A stretch of DNA of 64,000 nucleotides. Origin: an uncultured Collinsella sp. GTDB lineage: Bacteria; Actinomycetota; Coriobacteriia; Coriobacteriales; Coriobacteriaceae. The notes under the pieces are model-generated. The model was not told the origin of the DNA, did no database searches, and was given only the letters and a program-made list of their open reading frames with translations. Shown here in pieces: positions 16,977 to 25,159 of the stretch (position 1 is the first letter of the stretch; the number at the start of each line of letters is the position of its first letter). The stretch spans positions 1 to 64,000 of the forward strand of contig UQHT01000007.1 in the NCBI GenBank assembly GCA_900540875.1, in the 5' to 3' direction. The position numbers were made by a program, and so were the translations under genes.

Positions 16977-17720
16977 CTATTGCATCGGGTCGGACAGGAC
17001 CCGTTCGATCTCTGATGCGGGAAGTGCGCCTTGGCGCAGGATCTGGAGCTCGCCGTGCTGAAACGACACGATGGTCGAGGCGTCGCGACACGGGGTCTCA
17101 CCGGCGTCGACGGCAACATCGACCCCCTCCAGGATGCGACCCTCCACCGTGATAAAACTTGCCGGCGCGGGCGCGCCATGCGTGTTGGCGCTGGTGCAGG
17201 CAAGGGGGCTGCCACAGGCGCGAATGAGCGCCTGCACCACGGGCGAGGCCGAAGCGCGAAGTGCCACCGTGTCGTCGGCAGCGCGCATAAAGGTCGGCAC
17301 GCAGGGGGCTGCCTTGACCACGATAGTCAGGGCTCCCGGCCAGCATCGTCGCGCGAGTATGCGGGCATCTTCCGGGATATCCACGCCATAGCGGTCGAGT
17401 GCTTCGACGCCATCGACCAGCCAAGCGACGGTTTGCGTGAGTTCACGTTGCTTGAGAGTGAAGATACGGCGATAGCCGGTGCCGAGTGCAGGAACTGCGG
17501 CGCCATTGACGGCAGCCTGCGGATCGCGCGGCCACGATGGGAATTCGCTTGTATCTTGGGGCACGGCGTCCGAGAAGGCGTTGACTGCCACAGCGACACC
17601 GTAGACGGTCTCGGTCGGGATCAAAGCCAGGCCGCCGCGGCCGAGCACCTCGGCCGTGCGCTCGACGGCAAGCCGATGCGGCTCGCGCGTTCCCTCGTAT
17701 ACCCGATAGACCGTCTGCAT
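16977..17720 (-). CDS. tsaC: L-threonylcarbamoyladenylate synthase (Sua5/YrdC/TsaC)
   Basis: Makes threonylcarbamoyl-AMP from Thr, bicarbonate and ATP, the first step to t6A37 in tRNA. 247 residues, a single YrdC domain without the Sua5 C-terminal domain. Motifs: LALIPTETVYGVAVAV, a KQR element (about 97), and the nucleotide-site CTSANTHGAPA. The stretch between the first and second motifs is longer and more divergent than in E. coli. The ATG at 17718-17720 has AAGGGG upstream. Its place between prmC and upp fits the conserved translation cluster. Confidence 0.9.
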   Translation of the reverse strand: MQTVYRVYEGTREPHRLAVERTAEVLGRGGLALIPTETVYGVAVAVNAFSDAVPQDTSEFPSWPRDPQAAVNGAAVPALGTGYRRIFTLKQRELTQTVAWLVDGVEALDRYGVDIPEDARILARRCWPGALTIVVKAAPCVPTFMRAADDTVALRASASPVVQALIRACGSPLACTSANTHGAPAPASFITVEGRILEGVDVAVDAGETPCRDASTIVSFQHGELQILRQGALPASEIERVLSDPMQ

Positions 17721-17854
17721 GTGTATGCCAGCCCCTTACGCTCTGGTGCAAGTTTGTTTACTGTGGGGCATTCTCGCACGAAACGTTCAACCTATTTGCC
17801 CAGAGCGCATGTTGGTTTGGTGAGCGGCTCTAGTAGTCGGTGAAAGTGAGGGGG

Positions 17855-18301
17855 TTATTGGACTGCGACGAACTTCTTTGGCCTGCCGGCGTGACGTTCT
17901 TGGGCGGCGTAACGCTCGATGCTGTCTATCGTTATCATCCGACGGCCGTCGACGAGTTCAACATCGAGCTTTCCGGCTTTGACCAGCGCGGTAATCCGCG
18001 GAGCGGAGACTTTGAGGTCCAGCGCTGCGTCTTTAAATGTTCGGCACGCCGCTTCCCGAGCGTCCTCGTGGTCGATTTCGACTGAAAGGGCCACGACCTC
18101 GGCCGAGCGTTCGTACCCTGCCGGAGTCAAACCGTTGTTGAGGTCGTCGGCCAAAAACGCCATCAGTGCCTCGGTGGCATGGGCAATCGCTTCTTCGCGC
18201 GTATCGCCATCGGCAAAGGCGCCGGGAATCTGCGGGAAGCTAGCGCAGTAACCATCGTCTTCTTTTATGAGAACGCAGTCATAGGTAAATCGCTGCCTCA
18301 T
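17855..18301 (-). CDS. hicB: HicB-type antitoxin
   Basis: 148 residues. An N-terminal partial RNase-H-like HicB domain (YDCVLIKEDDGYCASFPQIPGAFADG, then the EEAIAHATEAL helix) precedes a C-terminal DNA-binding region (about 105-145, APRITALVKAGKLDVELVDG). HicB neutralises HicA and represses the operon. The ATG at 18299-18301 sits behind TTGGAGG; the frame is open a little further upstream but without a good site. It is 11 bp after hicA. Confidence 0.9.
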   Translation of the reverse strand: MRQRFTYDCVLIKEDDGYCASFPQIPGAFADGDTREEAIAHATEALMAFLADDLNNGLTPAGYERSAEVVALSVEIDHEDAREAACRTFKDAALDLKVSAPRITALVKAGKLDVELVDGRRMITIDSIERYAAQERHAGRPKKFVAVQ

Positions 18302-18312
18302 TTTGCCTCCAA

Positions 18313-18498
18313 CTACCATCCAGCTTGGCGACGAATACTTGCCCACGTGCCCTTCTTTGGTCGATCACCACCAGAGCCGTTCACGGTGACAACGCGGTCA
18401 CCAGAAACATACTTAGCATGACTACCGACTTGCGCGACCTTCACGAATCCATCGTGCTTGAGTAGGGCAATGATTTCCCGAAAGGTAGGAGGTTGCAT
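18313..18498 (-). CDS. hicA: HicA-type mRNA interferase toxin
   Basis: 61-residue double-stranded-RNA-binding-fold toxin that cleaves mRNA independently of the ribosome. The catalytic histidine lies in VGSHAKYV, and the C-terminal RPKKGTWASIRRQAG is characteristic. It precedes its antitoxin, the usual HicA-HicB order. The pair is inserted between prmC and tsaC in an otherwise conserved housekeeping cluster. Confidence 0.9.
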   Translation of the reverse strand: MQPPTFREIIALLKHDGFVKVAQVGSHAKYVSGDRVVTVNGSGGDRPKKGTWASIRRQAGW

Positions 18499-18522
18499 GG
18501 GCCGACCTCTTTCAGCCGTCCT

Positions 18523-18552
18523 AATTATAAACTACTTTATAATTTTTGCTAA
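18523..18552 (-). promoter_or_regulatory. hicAB promoter with overlapping palindrome
   Basis: Minus strand -35 TTAGCA, 17-bp spacer, -10 TATAAT. The -10 lies inside AATTATAAA-CTAC-TTTATAATT (18523-18544), a 9+4+9 inverted repeat suited to HicB autorepression. Confidence 0.65.
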
Positions 18553-18566
18553 CCAGTTAATAAATA

Positions 18567-19841
18567 TTACTGGCGTTGCTTGGGCTCGGTGACGATGGCT
18601 CGGACAATGCGGGGGCGATCGGTGAGGTCGTGGACGATACGCACGTCCGAAAGGCCTGCTTGACGACAGAGCTCGGCCGCGGCGTCGAGCGCGCCCTCGT
18701 AGAGCTCGCAGGCAAACAGGCCGCCGGCACGCAGCATGTAGGGCGCCGCGTTGAGCAGGCGGCGGAAGATATCGAGACCGTCGGCACCGCCCTCGAGCGC
18801 CAGATCGGGCTCAAAGTCCTTGACCTCATGCGGCAGCGAGCGCATGACGTCGGTCGGGATGTAAGGTGGGTTGGAGACGAGCACATCAAAGGTGCCCCAC
18901 TCTTCGCGGGGAATGGAACTCACCAGGTTTGTGAGGCTGAAGGCGACCTCGTCGGACGTGAAGCCAAGCGCATCACGGTTTTTGGTGGCCAGATCGATGG
19001 CGCGCGGCTCGATATCGGTAGCAGTGCAGGTAACGTGGCCGCGGCGCTCCCAGGCAAGGGAGAGCGAAATGCAGCCCGTGCCGCAGCCGACCTCGAGAAC
19101 GCGGGCAGTGCGGGGCTCGGCTGGGGCAGATACGTTGGCCTCGGCGGCATCTTGCGCGGGAGTCGCCTGTTGGTCGTTGTCCTCAATGGCGATGCCGTAT
19201 TCGTCGAGCTCGGGCTCGGGGGTTTCCATGGCCTCTGCTTCTGCCGCTTCGGCTTCTGCCGCCTGCGCGGCGGCTTCCTCGGCCTCGCGGTCGGCCAGCT
19301 CCTCGGCATAGGCACGACTGCCCAGTACGTCGCCGCCTAGCGCCGCCTCATCGGCAGCCGTCAGGTTAGCGGCACGGCGCTCGGCAGTCGCCCGTTCGTC
19401 TGCCAGCGCGGCCTCGGCCTTGCGTGCCTCCTCGACCTCATCGTTCCAAGGCAGCTCAACACGCTGACGGGCAGCAGCCTCGGGGCTCAGCACCTCGGCA
19501 TCCAGATAATTGAGGACTTCCTCGACGAGCATCTCGGTCTCGGGGCGCGGAATGAGCACACCGGGGGCGCACGCGACGTCGATCATGCGAAACTGCGTGC
19601 TGCCCGTGATGTATTGCAGCGGCTCGCCCTTAGCGCGGCGGACAACGGCCGCATGCATGGTCTCGAGCTGGGCCGCGTTAAGCGTCTCGTCCATACGCAT
19701 ATATAGGTCAATGCGCGCCAGGCCCGTGGCGGCGCACAGCAGCCACTCGGCAGAAAGACGGGGGTGCTCCTCGCCGCGCTCGGCCAGGTACTCCTTGGTC
19801 CACTCGAGACAACGCTTGATGGTCCAGATCTCGTTTGCCAT
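18567..19841 (-). CDS. prmC: peptide chain release factor N5-glutamine methyltransferase with a large insertion
   Basis: Methylates the Gln of the GGQ motif of release factors. 424 residues against about 280 for the family. The N-terminal helical domain (about 1-113, with LIPRPETEMLVEEVL), the SAM motif VLEVGCGTGCISLSL (about 248-262) and the catalytic NPPY (324-327) are intact. Between them, residues about 115-243 form an Ala/Glu-rich, acidic, low-complexity and probably coiled segment absent from typical PrmC. I chose the ATG at 19839-19841 (MANEIW) after GAGGGGAGG; an open frame continues to 19916. Follows prfA in the gene order, as expected for its substrate. Confidence 0.92.
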   Translation of the reverse strand: MANEIWTIKRCLEWTKEYLAERGEEHPRLSAEWLLCAATGLARIDLYMRMDETLNAAQLETMHAAVVRRAKGEPLQYITGSTQFRMIDVACAPGVLIPRPETEMLVEEVLNYLDAEVLSPEAAARQRVELPWNDEVEEARKAEAALADERATAERRAANLTAADEAALGGDVLGSRAYAEELADREAEEAAAQAAEAEAAEAEAMETPEPELDEYGIAIEDNDQQATPAQDAAEANVSAPAEPRTARVLEVGCGTGCISLSLAWERRGHVTCTATDIEPRAIDLATKNRDALGFTSDEVAFSLTNLVSSIPREEWGTFDVLVSNPPYIPTDVMRSLPHEVKDFEPDLALEGGADGLDIFRRLLNAAPYMLRAGGLFACELYEGALDAAAELCRQAGLSDVRIVHDLTDRPRIVRAIVTEPKQRQ

Positions 19842-20255
19842 GGGGTCCTCCCCTCTTAAGCGCCGGGCGGCGCGCGAATGTCGGAGCAGATTGTACGCGA
19901 GGCCAGCGCTTGGCAAGGGACGATTGAAGGCGATTATCGAGAATCAGCCCAGATTTTTGCTTGGAGCCTGCCCGAAGTGTTCATTCGTCGACGTCTAAAT
20001 CTGCATCCGTCAAGTTTTTGGCAAGGTTGCCCCAAAACTGACCAATATCTAACCAAAAACTTGCCACATCGCTTGACGCGCGACGCGTCAAAAATCGCCC
20101 CGCGACTTCTTGGACGATTTTTCGAGCAATATTTTCGATAGCGGACTTATGCCGTCAATTACCTTAAGCAGGTAAGCAGCTCAAATGCCATAACAGCCGA
20201 CTGAATAAAATATCAAGGCAATGTCACCAATGACTCCCTACGGATCATTTGACAA
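19842..20255. other. structured noncoding spacer between prfA and prmC
   Basis: No gene seen in about 410 bp. It contains an 11-bp inverted repeat CAAGTTTTTGG (20011-20021) / CCAAAAACTTG (20053-20063), a TTGACGCG-rich palindrome near 20074-20092, and AAAAATCG...CGATTTTT near 20092-20125. It may hold a prmC leader or the remains of repeats. I cannot assign a function. Confidence 0.4.
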
Positions 20256-20430
20256 CCAAGGAAACGCCAATGTTTTGGCAATGTCAGCGAGCGACGTCCA
20301 GAGCGAACAAGTTGGCATGAAAAAGGCAAGGCATAGACCTTCTGGTCATGCCTTGCCTTTTGAATGACAAATTGTCGCTCTGGACGGCGCGCAGCGTCGG
20401 CTGGTCCGCCGTTCGGTAGAACGGCGGAAC
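20256..20430. repeat. structured dispersed element, copy B
   Basis: Same architecture as copy A. The conserved lead-in 20256-20290 is nearly identical to 4693-4727. P1 is 20296-20306 with 20375-20385 (11 bp, extended by partial pairs). The inner ACAA/TTGT replaces GCAA/TTGC of copy A, a compensated change. P2 (about 20321-20362) has a bulged A and a TTCT loop. P3, 20405-20414 with 20419-20428, has a GGTA loop. The element abuts the prfA stop codon directly. Confidence 0.75.
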
Positions 20431-21498
20431 TTAGACTGCCTGTGCCAGCTTCTCGGCACGCTCGGCGGCGGCGAGCGCCTCGATGACGGTGCCGAGCTGG
20501 TCGCCCAGGAGGACGCCGTTGTAGGTGGAGTTGAAGCCGATGCGGTGATCGGTCACGCGGTCCTGGGGCTGGTTGTAGGTACGGATCTTCTCGGAACGGT
20601 TGCCGTGGCCGATCTGGCTCTGGCGCTCGGCACCGAGCTCCGCCTGCTGCTTCTCGAGCTCCATCTCGTACAGACGGGCGCGCAGCATCTGCATGCAGAC
20701 TTCGCGGTTCTGGATCTGGGAGCGCTGTTCCTGCGACTGCACCACGGTGTTGGTGGGCAGGTGGGTGATGCGCACGGCGGAGTAGGTGGTGTTAACGCAC
20801 TGACCGCCAGGGCCGGAGGCACAGTAGGTATCGATGCGCAGGTCGGACTGGTTGATCTGAACGTCGATCTCCTCGGCCTCGGGAAGTACGGCGACGGTCG
20901 CCGTGGAGGTCTGGATACGGCCCTGGGACTCGGTCTTGGGAACGCGCTGGACGCGGTGCACGCCGGACTCGAACTTCATGACGGAGTAGACGCGGTCGCC
21001 CTCGACCTTGAACTCGATGGACTTAAAGCCGCCGGCCTCGCTGGGGCTGGAGTCGAGCACGGTGGTCTTCCAGCCGCGCGACTCGCAGAAGCGCTGATAC
21101 ATCTTGTACAGATCGCCGGCAAAGATGGCCGCCTCGTCGCCACCAGCGGCGGAGCGAATCTCGACGATGGTGTTCTTGTCGTCGTTGGGGTCGCTCGGGA
21201 TGAGCATGTACTTAATGTCTTCCTCGAGCTGGGGAAGCTTGGCCTCGTTTTCGGAGATGTCCATCTGGAGCATCTCCTTCTCATCGGCATCGGTAGTATC
21301 GTGGAGCATTTCCTTGGCGGCCTCGATGTCATCGAGCGCGCCGATGTACTCGCGCGAGGCAGCGATGAGGTCGGACTGGTGCGCGTACTCCTTGTTGAGA
21401 CGCGTGAACTCCTTGATATCGGAGGCGACGGCCGGGTCGGAAAGCTTTTTCTCGAGCTCCTCGTAGGCCTTGATGATCTTTTCGAGCTTGTCGCGCAT
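20431..21498 (-). CDS. prfA: peptide chain release factor 1
   Basis: Recognises UAA and UAG stop codons. 355 residues. The peptidyl-hydrolase loop GPGGQCVNTTYSAVR carries the GGQ methylated by PrmC. The N-terminal domain and the C-terminal RTYNQPQDRVTDHRIGF segment are typical of RF1. AAAGGAG lies upstream of the ATG at 21496-21498. First gene of the long minus-strand housekeeping run. Confidence 0.97.
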   Translation of the reverse strand: MRDKLEKIIKAYEELEKKLSDPAVASDIKEFTRLNKEYAHQSDLIAASREYIGALDDIEAAKEMLHDTTDADEKEMLQMDISENEAKLPQLEEDIKYMLIPSDPNDDKNTIVEIRSAAGGDEAAIFAGDLYKMYQRFCESRGWKTTVLDSSPSEAGGFKSIEFKVEGDRVYSVMKFESGVHRVQRVPKTESQGRIQTSTATVAVLPEAEEIDVQINQSDLRIDTYCASGPGGQCVNTTYSAVRITHLPTNTVVQSQEQRSQIQNREVCMQMLRARLYEMELEKQQAELGAERQSQIGHGNRSEKIRTYNQPQDRVTDHRIGFNSTYNGVLLGDQLGTVIEALAAAERAEKLAQAV

Positions 21499-21693
21499 GA
21501 CGGGACTCCTTTATATGCGTGAAGGTGAAAATCGGCAGAATTGATGGGGCGCACGGCGCCATTGCGGGGGTAAGTCCAGCTAGAGCATGTCGATCTTCAG
21601 ATACATGCGCATCCCTTCGCGTACGGGGTACATAGTTGCGGTCTAACCCATACATGATAGCGTGCGCAGGCAAACCTGCATATAACCCGCACG

Positions 21694-21728
21694 GAATCCG
21701 ACAAAGGGAGAGTCCCTTTGTCAGATTC
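21694..21728. repeat. GACAAAGGG palindrome, copy 1
   Basis: Arms GAATCCGACAAAGGGA and TCCCTTTGTCAGATTC (15 of 16 paired) with a GAG spacer. The right end overlaps the stop codon of the M20 peptidase gene. Related palindromes are at 28261, 29734 and 47150. Confidence 0.8.
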
Positions 21729-23143
21729 TAGAGCGTGTGGAGTAGGGCGATGAGGAAGCGTACGCCCTGGAGGTAGGCGCGGCGGGTGATGCGCTCGTTA
21801 GTGCCATGGACGCCGCGATCGCACTCGTCATCGTCTACCACAAAGGCAGAGAAGCGAATGCACTCGGGGCAAATGCGCTGGTAGTTGGCAGCATCGGTGG
21901 CACCGATCACGGTCGAGGGGACAATCGCCAACGGCTCGGATGATCCGTTTTCCTCCGTCCCCTTTGGATCGCGGAAATAGCGGGCGGCGATGGAGCGAAC
22001 CGCCTCGAGGCCGGGACCACCGATGCGCGGGGACGGCGAGGGTTCGGAGCTGCCGGGGCCCAGCTCCACTTCGACACGACCGGCAAGGTCCGCCCCGGCA
22101 ACCGCCTCACGGCAGCGCGCCACAACGTCGGCCACGCTCGTGCCCTCGAGCATGCGGAAGTTAATGTTGGCCCACATATCCTGCGGCATCACGTTAGCAC
22201 CGGTGCTACCGCCCTCGATTTGGGTCGGTGCACAGGTGGTGGTCACGAGCGGATAGAGCTTCTTGCTGGCGAGGCAATCGCGGACAATGGCGCCCCCGTT
22301 GGCGGCAATCTCATCCGCCGTGTAGAGCCCCAGCTCGACAAGCTGTGCGGCAAGCAGATCGGTCACACGCGTCGGCCACTCGATATCGCAGATTGCGGCG
22401 ATAGCGCGGCTCAGTACCTCGAGCGATGTGCCGCCGTAGGGGTTGGACGAATGCCCGCCCTCACTCTTCGTCTTGAGCACGATATCGGCGTAGCCCTTCT
22501 CGGCAAGGTCGGCATGCATAAGCCAACCCTCGCCTGCGCCGTACTCGGCAGCCTCAACGATACGATAGTCGCCCTCGTCAATCAGGTACTCAAGCTCAAC
22601 GCCGCGCTCCTCGAGCACGCGGCCAATGGCACCCGCGCCGTACTGCGTGGTTTCCTCGTCCTGGCCAAAAGCCAGCAGCAGGGTGCGCTCGTGCTCCCAG
22701 CCGTGCACCAACGCATACTCAACCGCCTCGAGAATACCTGCGACCTGGTCTTTCATGTCGATAGCGCCGCGACCCCAAATGTAGGTGTCGTCCACCTGTC
22801 CGCTAAAGGGAGCATGCGTCCAGTCGGCCTCGGTGCCCGGCACCACGGGGACCACGTCCATGTGGCCCATGAGCATAACGGGCTTAAGAGCCGGATCGCT
22901 GCCGGCAAGCGCCACCAGCAGCGAATGGCCGATAAGCTCGACCTCGCCCGCCGCAAACACGTGCGGCCAGGCCTGCTGCATATAGGCGCGCAGGTCGTCG
23001 AAGGGCTGCCAGTCCACCGCCTCGGCATCCATGCTCGAGACGGTCGGAAACGACAGCACGCGGCCCAGGCGCTCGCACGCGCCGGCCTCGTCCAGATCGG
23101 CAAAATCATCCTCATGCGCAAAGAAGCGCCAAACCTCGGCCAT
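21728..23143 (-). CDS. M20 family zinc metallopeptidase (carboxypeptidase S-like)
   Basis: About 471 residues. The metal-site motifs MLMGHMDVVP, GRGAIDMKD, FGQDEETTQYGA and the late catalytic His region are conserved. The separate lid/dimerisation domain begins near KGYADIVLKTKSEGGHSSNPYGG. Overall it resembles the carboxypeptidase S/PM20D1 branch, so amide or peptide hydrolysis is likely; the substrate is unknown. No signal peptide. The ATG at 23141-23143 has AAAGGATGTC upstream, although the frame remains open to 23356. It follows the amino-acid ABC operon after a hairpin, so a link to peptide or amino-acid nutrition is plausible. Confidence 0.88.
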   Translation of the reverse strand: MAEVWRFFAHEDDFADLDEAGACERLGRVLSFPTVSSMDAEAVDWQPFDDLRAYMQQAWPHVFAAGEVELIGHSLLVALAGSDPALKPVMLMGHMDVVPVVPGTEADWTHAPFSGQVDDTYIWGRGAIDMKDQVAGILEAVEYALVHGWEHERTLLLAFGQDEETTQYGAGAIGRVLEERGVELEYLIDEGDYRIVEAAEYGAGEGWLMHADLAEKGYADIVLKTKSEGGHSSNPYGGTSLEVLSRAIAAICDIEWPTRVTDLLAAQLVELGLYTADEIAANGGAIVRDCLASKKLYPLVTTTCAPTQIEGGSTGANVMPQDMWANINFRMLEGTSVADVVARCREAVAGADLAGRVEVELGPGSSEPSPSPRIGGPGLEAVRSIAARYFRDPKGTEENGSSEPLAIVPSTVIGATDAANYQRICPECIRFSAFVVDDDECDRGVHGTNERITRRAYLQGVRFLIALLHTL

Positions 23144-23167
23144 GACATCCTTTCGATTGTGATGACA

Positions 23168-23192
23168 AAGGCCGCCCCCACGGGAGCGGCCC
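23168..23192 (-). terminator. hairpin after the amino-acid ABC operon
   Basis: GGCCGCTCCCG / GGGGCGGCC on the minus strand, followed by TTTGTC. It lies 25 bp after the ATP-binding gene and before the M20 gene. The short T-tail suggests partial termination. Confidence 0.55.
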
Positions 23193-23216
23193 TGCAACGT
23201 AAGCGTTTGCGGTCGG

Positions 23217-23990
23217 TTATTTGTCCTCGAGATAGCGAGAGAGGAACTCGCGAGTGCGCTGGTGTTTGGGGTTGCCGAAGAGCTCAGCCGGTGCCGCATC
23301 CTCGAGCACCACGCCCTTGTCCATAAAGACCACGCGGTCGGACACCGTGCGGGCAAAGGCCATCTCGTGCGTGACGACGACCATGGTCATGCCGTCGGCT
23401 GCGAGCTTGCGCATGACCTCGAGCACCTCTCCCACGATCTCGGGGTCGAGTGCGGAGGTCGGCTCGTCGAACAGCATGATCTGCGGATTCATGCACAGGG
23501 CACGGGCGATGGCCACGCGCTGTTTTTGACCACCGGACAGGCGGCCCACGGCGGCGTGCGCGAACTTTTCGAGCCCCACGCTCGCCAGATGCTCCGTCGC
23601 GACCTTTTCGGCCTCGGCCTTGCTCATCTTTTTGAGCATAACGGGCGCGAGCGTACAGTTGTCGAGCACGTCCATGTTGTTGAACAGGTTGAAGCCCTGG
23701 AACACCATGCCAATGTCCTCGCGCAGTTTATTGATGTTGCAGCGCTCGGCCGTAAGATCCTGGCCGTGGAACCAGATGTGGCCCGCGTCCGGGGTCTCGA
23801 GCAGGTTAAGGCAGCGCAGAAACGTCGACTTGCCCGAGCCTGAGGCGCCGATGATGGTGACGACCTCGCCGGGATTGATGGACAGATCGATGCCCTTGAG
23901 CACCTCGAGTGAGCCAAAGCTCTTGCGCAGGCCCTCGACGCGGATAAGCGGCTCGCAAGCGTCTGCGACCGCGGAGTTATTCTGAGTCAT
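23217..23990 (-). CDS. amino-acid ABC transporter ATP-binding protein
   Basis: 257-residue polar-amino-acid ATPase of the GlnQ/HisP class that powers uptake. Walker A GASGSGKSTFLRCLN, the Q-loop FQGFNLF, signature LSGGQKQRVAIARAL, Walker B IMLFDEPTSALDPE and the H-loop VVVTHEM are all canonical. AGAAGGAG precedes the ATG. It ends a three-gene operon (binding protein, permease, ATPase) with 9-11 bp gaps. Confidence 0.95.
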   Translation of the reverse strand: MTQNNSAVADACEPLIRVEGLRKSFGSLEVLKGIDLSINPGEVVTIIGASGSGKSTFLRCLNLLETPDAGHIWFHGQDLTAERCNINKLREDIGMVFQGFNLFNNMDVLDNCTLAPVMLKKMSKAEAEKVATEHLASVGLEKFAHAAVGRLSGGQKQRVAIARALCMNPQIMLFDEPTSALDPEIVGEVLEVMRKLAADGMTMVVVTHEMAFARTVSDRVVFMDKGVVLEDAAPAELFGNPKHQRTREFLSRYLEDK

Positions 23991-24001
23991 GGTTGCTCCT
24001 T

Positions 24002-25150
24002 CTAGTTAGAGCTCGGCAGCGTCTGGGGCGCCTCGGCACCCAGACGGCGACCAAAGGCCTCGAGCAGGCGGCCTGCCACGAACGTCAGGATCAGGTAGAC
24101 CACGAGCGCTACGCAGTAGACCTCCATCTGGCGGTAGTACACGCCGGCGACGGTGGTGGTGGCGTACATGAGGTCGAACACGCCGATGACCGAGAGCACC
24201 GACGAGTCCTTGATGTTGATGATGAGCTCGTTGGTGAGCGCCGGGATCGCGTTTTTAATGCCCTGGGGAAACACGACTTTGCGCATGGCCTGCCACTGCG
24301 ACAGACCCAGCGAGCGCGCTGCCTCGGCCTGGCCGGGGTCGATGGACTCGATGCCACCGCGCAGGACCTCCATCATGTAGGCAGTAGAGTTGAGCGAGAT
24401 GGTGACGAGGCCCGCGGTAAAGGTACTCCAGATCTGGTTGGCCTGGGCGGTCTCGAAGCCCATGCTGCGCAGAACGGTAAAGCCCGCGTAATAGATGAGC
24501 AAGCCCTGGACCATCATGGGCGTGCCGCGCACGACGGTGGAATAGACGGTCGCAAAGCCTCGGCCAATGCTCTTAAAGAAACGCACCAAGTCGTTGTCAA
24601 CGCGATCGAAGGTCTGGATACGCAAGAACACAAAGAGCAGCGCCAAGAAGAAGGCGATAACCGTGCCGAAGGTGGCAAGCGCGATGGTGATCTCGATGCC
24701 GCGGATAAAGAAGTCACCGCTCTTGTAGGTCATGTAGACCAAGCTCGACAGAAAGTCGCTGGGATTGGAGTCCGAGACAATACTCACCTGCACCAGGTCG
24801 ATAAACGACATGACGCAGCGGTCGATAAAGAAGATCGCCGCAATGGCAACGACGACATAGCTGCCCAGGCGCGCGCTACGACGGAAGCGCTCAGATGCAA
24901 ACGGCGACGTTTCGCGATAGTCGTTCCAATGCATGAACTTGGTGACAAGCGCTGCCGCCGATACGACAATCCAGACCCACAGAATCGCCCAGAGGCAGTC
25001 CTGGAACACGCCCGTGGGCGCCAGGAAGCTCAGCGGCGTGGGGTTGCGCTGGCTAAACGCCAGCCCGAGCGCCGCGATAACACTCGTGCCTAGATACACA
25101 TAACGGTGGTCGGCCTTGATAAAGGAGGCCAGACGATTGATGGCTTTCAT
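24002..25150 (-). CDS. amino-acid ABC transporter permease
   Basis: 382 residues. The C-terminal 220 residues are a His/Glu/Gln-type permease (FIRGIEITIALATFGTVIAFFLALL; EAA-like loop ESIDPGQAEAARSLGLSQWQAMRKVVFPQ). About 150 N-terminal residues form extra hydrophobic segments not found in the minimal GlnP, an architecture known in some Gram-positive fused or extended permeases. It lies 9 bp after the binding-protein gene. Confidence 0.92.
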   Translation of the reverse strand: MKAINRLASFIKADHRYVYLGTSVIAALGLAFSQRNPTPLSFLAPTGVFQDCLWAILWVWIVVSAAALVTKFMHWNDYRETSPFASERFRRSARLGSYVVVAIAAIFFIDRCVMSFIDLVQVSIVSDSNPSDFLSSLVYMTYKSGDFFIRGIEITIALATFGTVIAFFLALLFVFLRIQTFDRVDNDLVRFFKSIGRGFATVYSTVVRGTPMMVQGLLIYYAGFTVLRSMGFETAQANQIWSTFTAGLVTISLNSTAYMMEVLRGGIESIDPGQAEAARSLGLSQWQAMRKVVFPQGIKNAIPALTNELIINIKDSSVLSVIGVFDLMYATTTVAGVYYRQMEVYCVALVVYLILTFVAGRLLEAFGRRLGAEAPQTLPSSN

Positions 25151-25159
25151 GCTGTCTCC

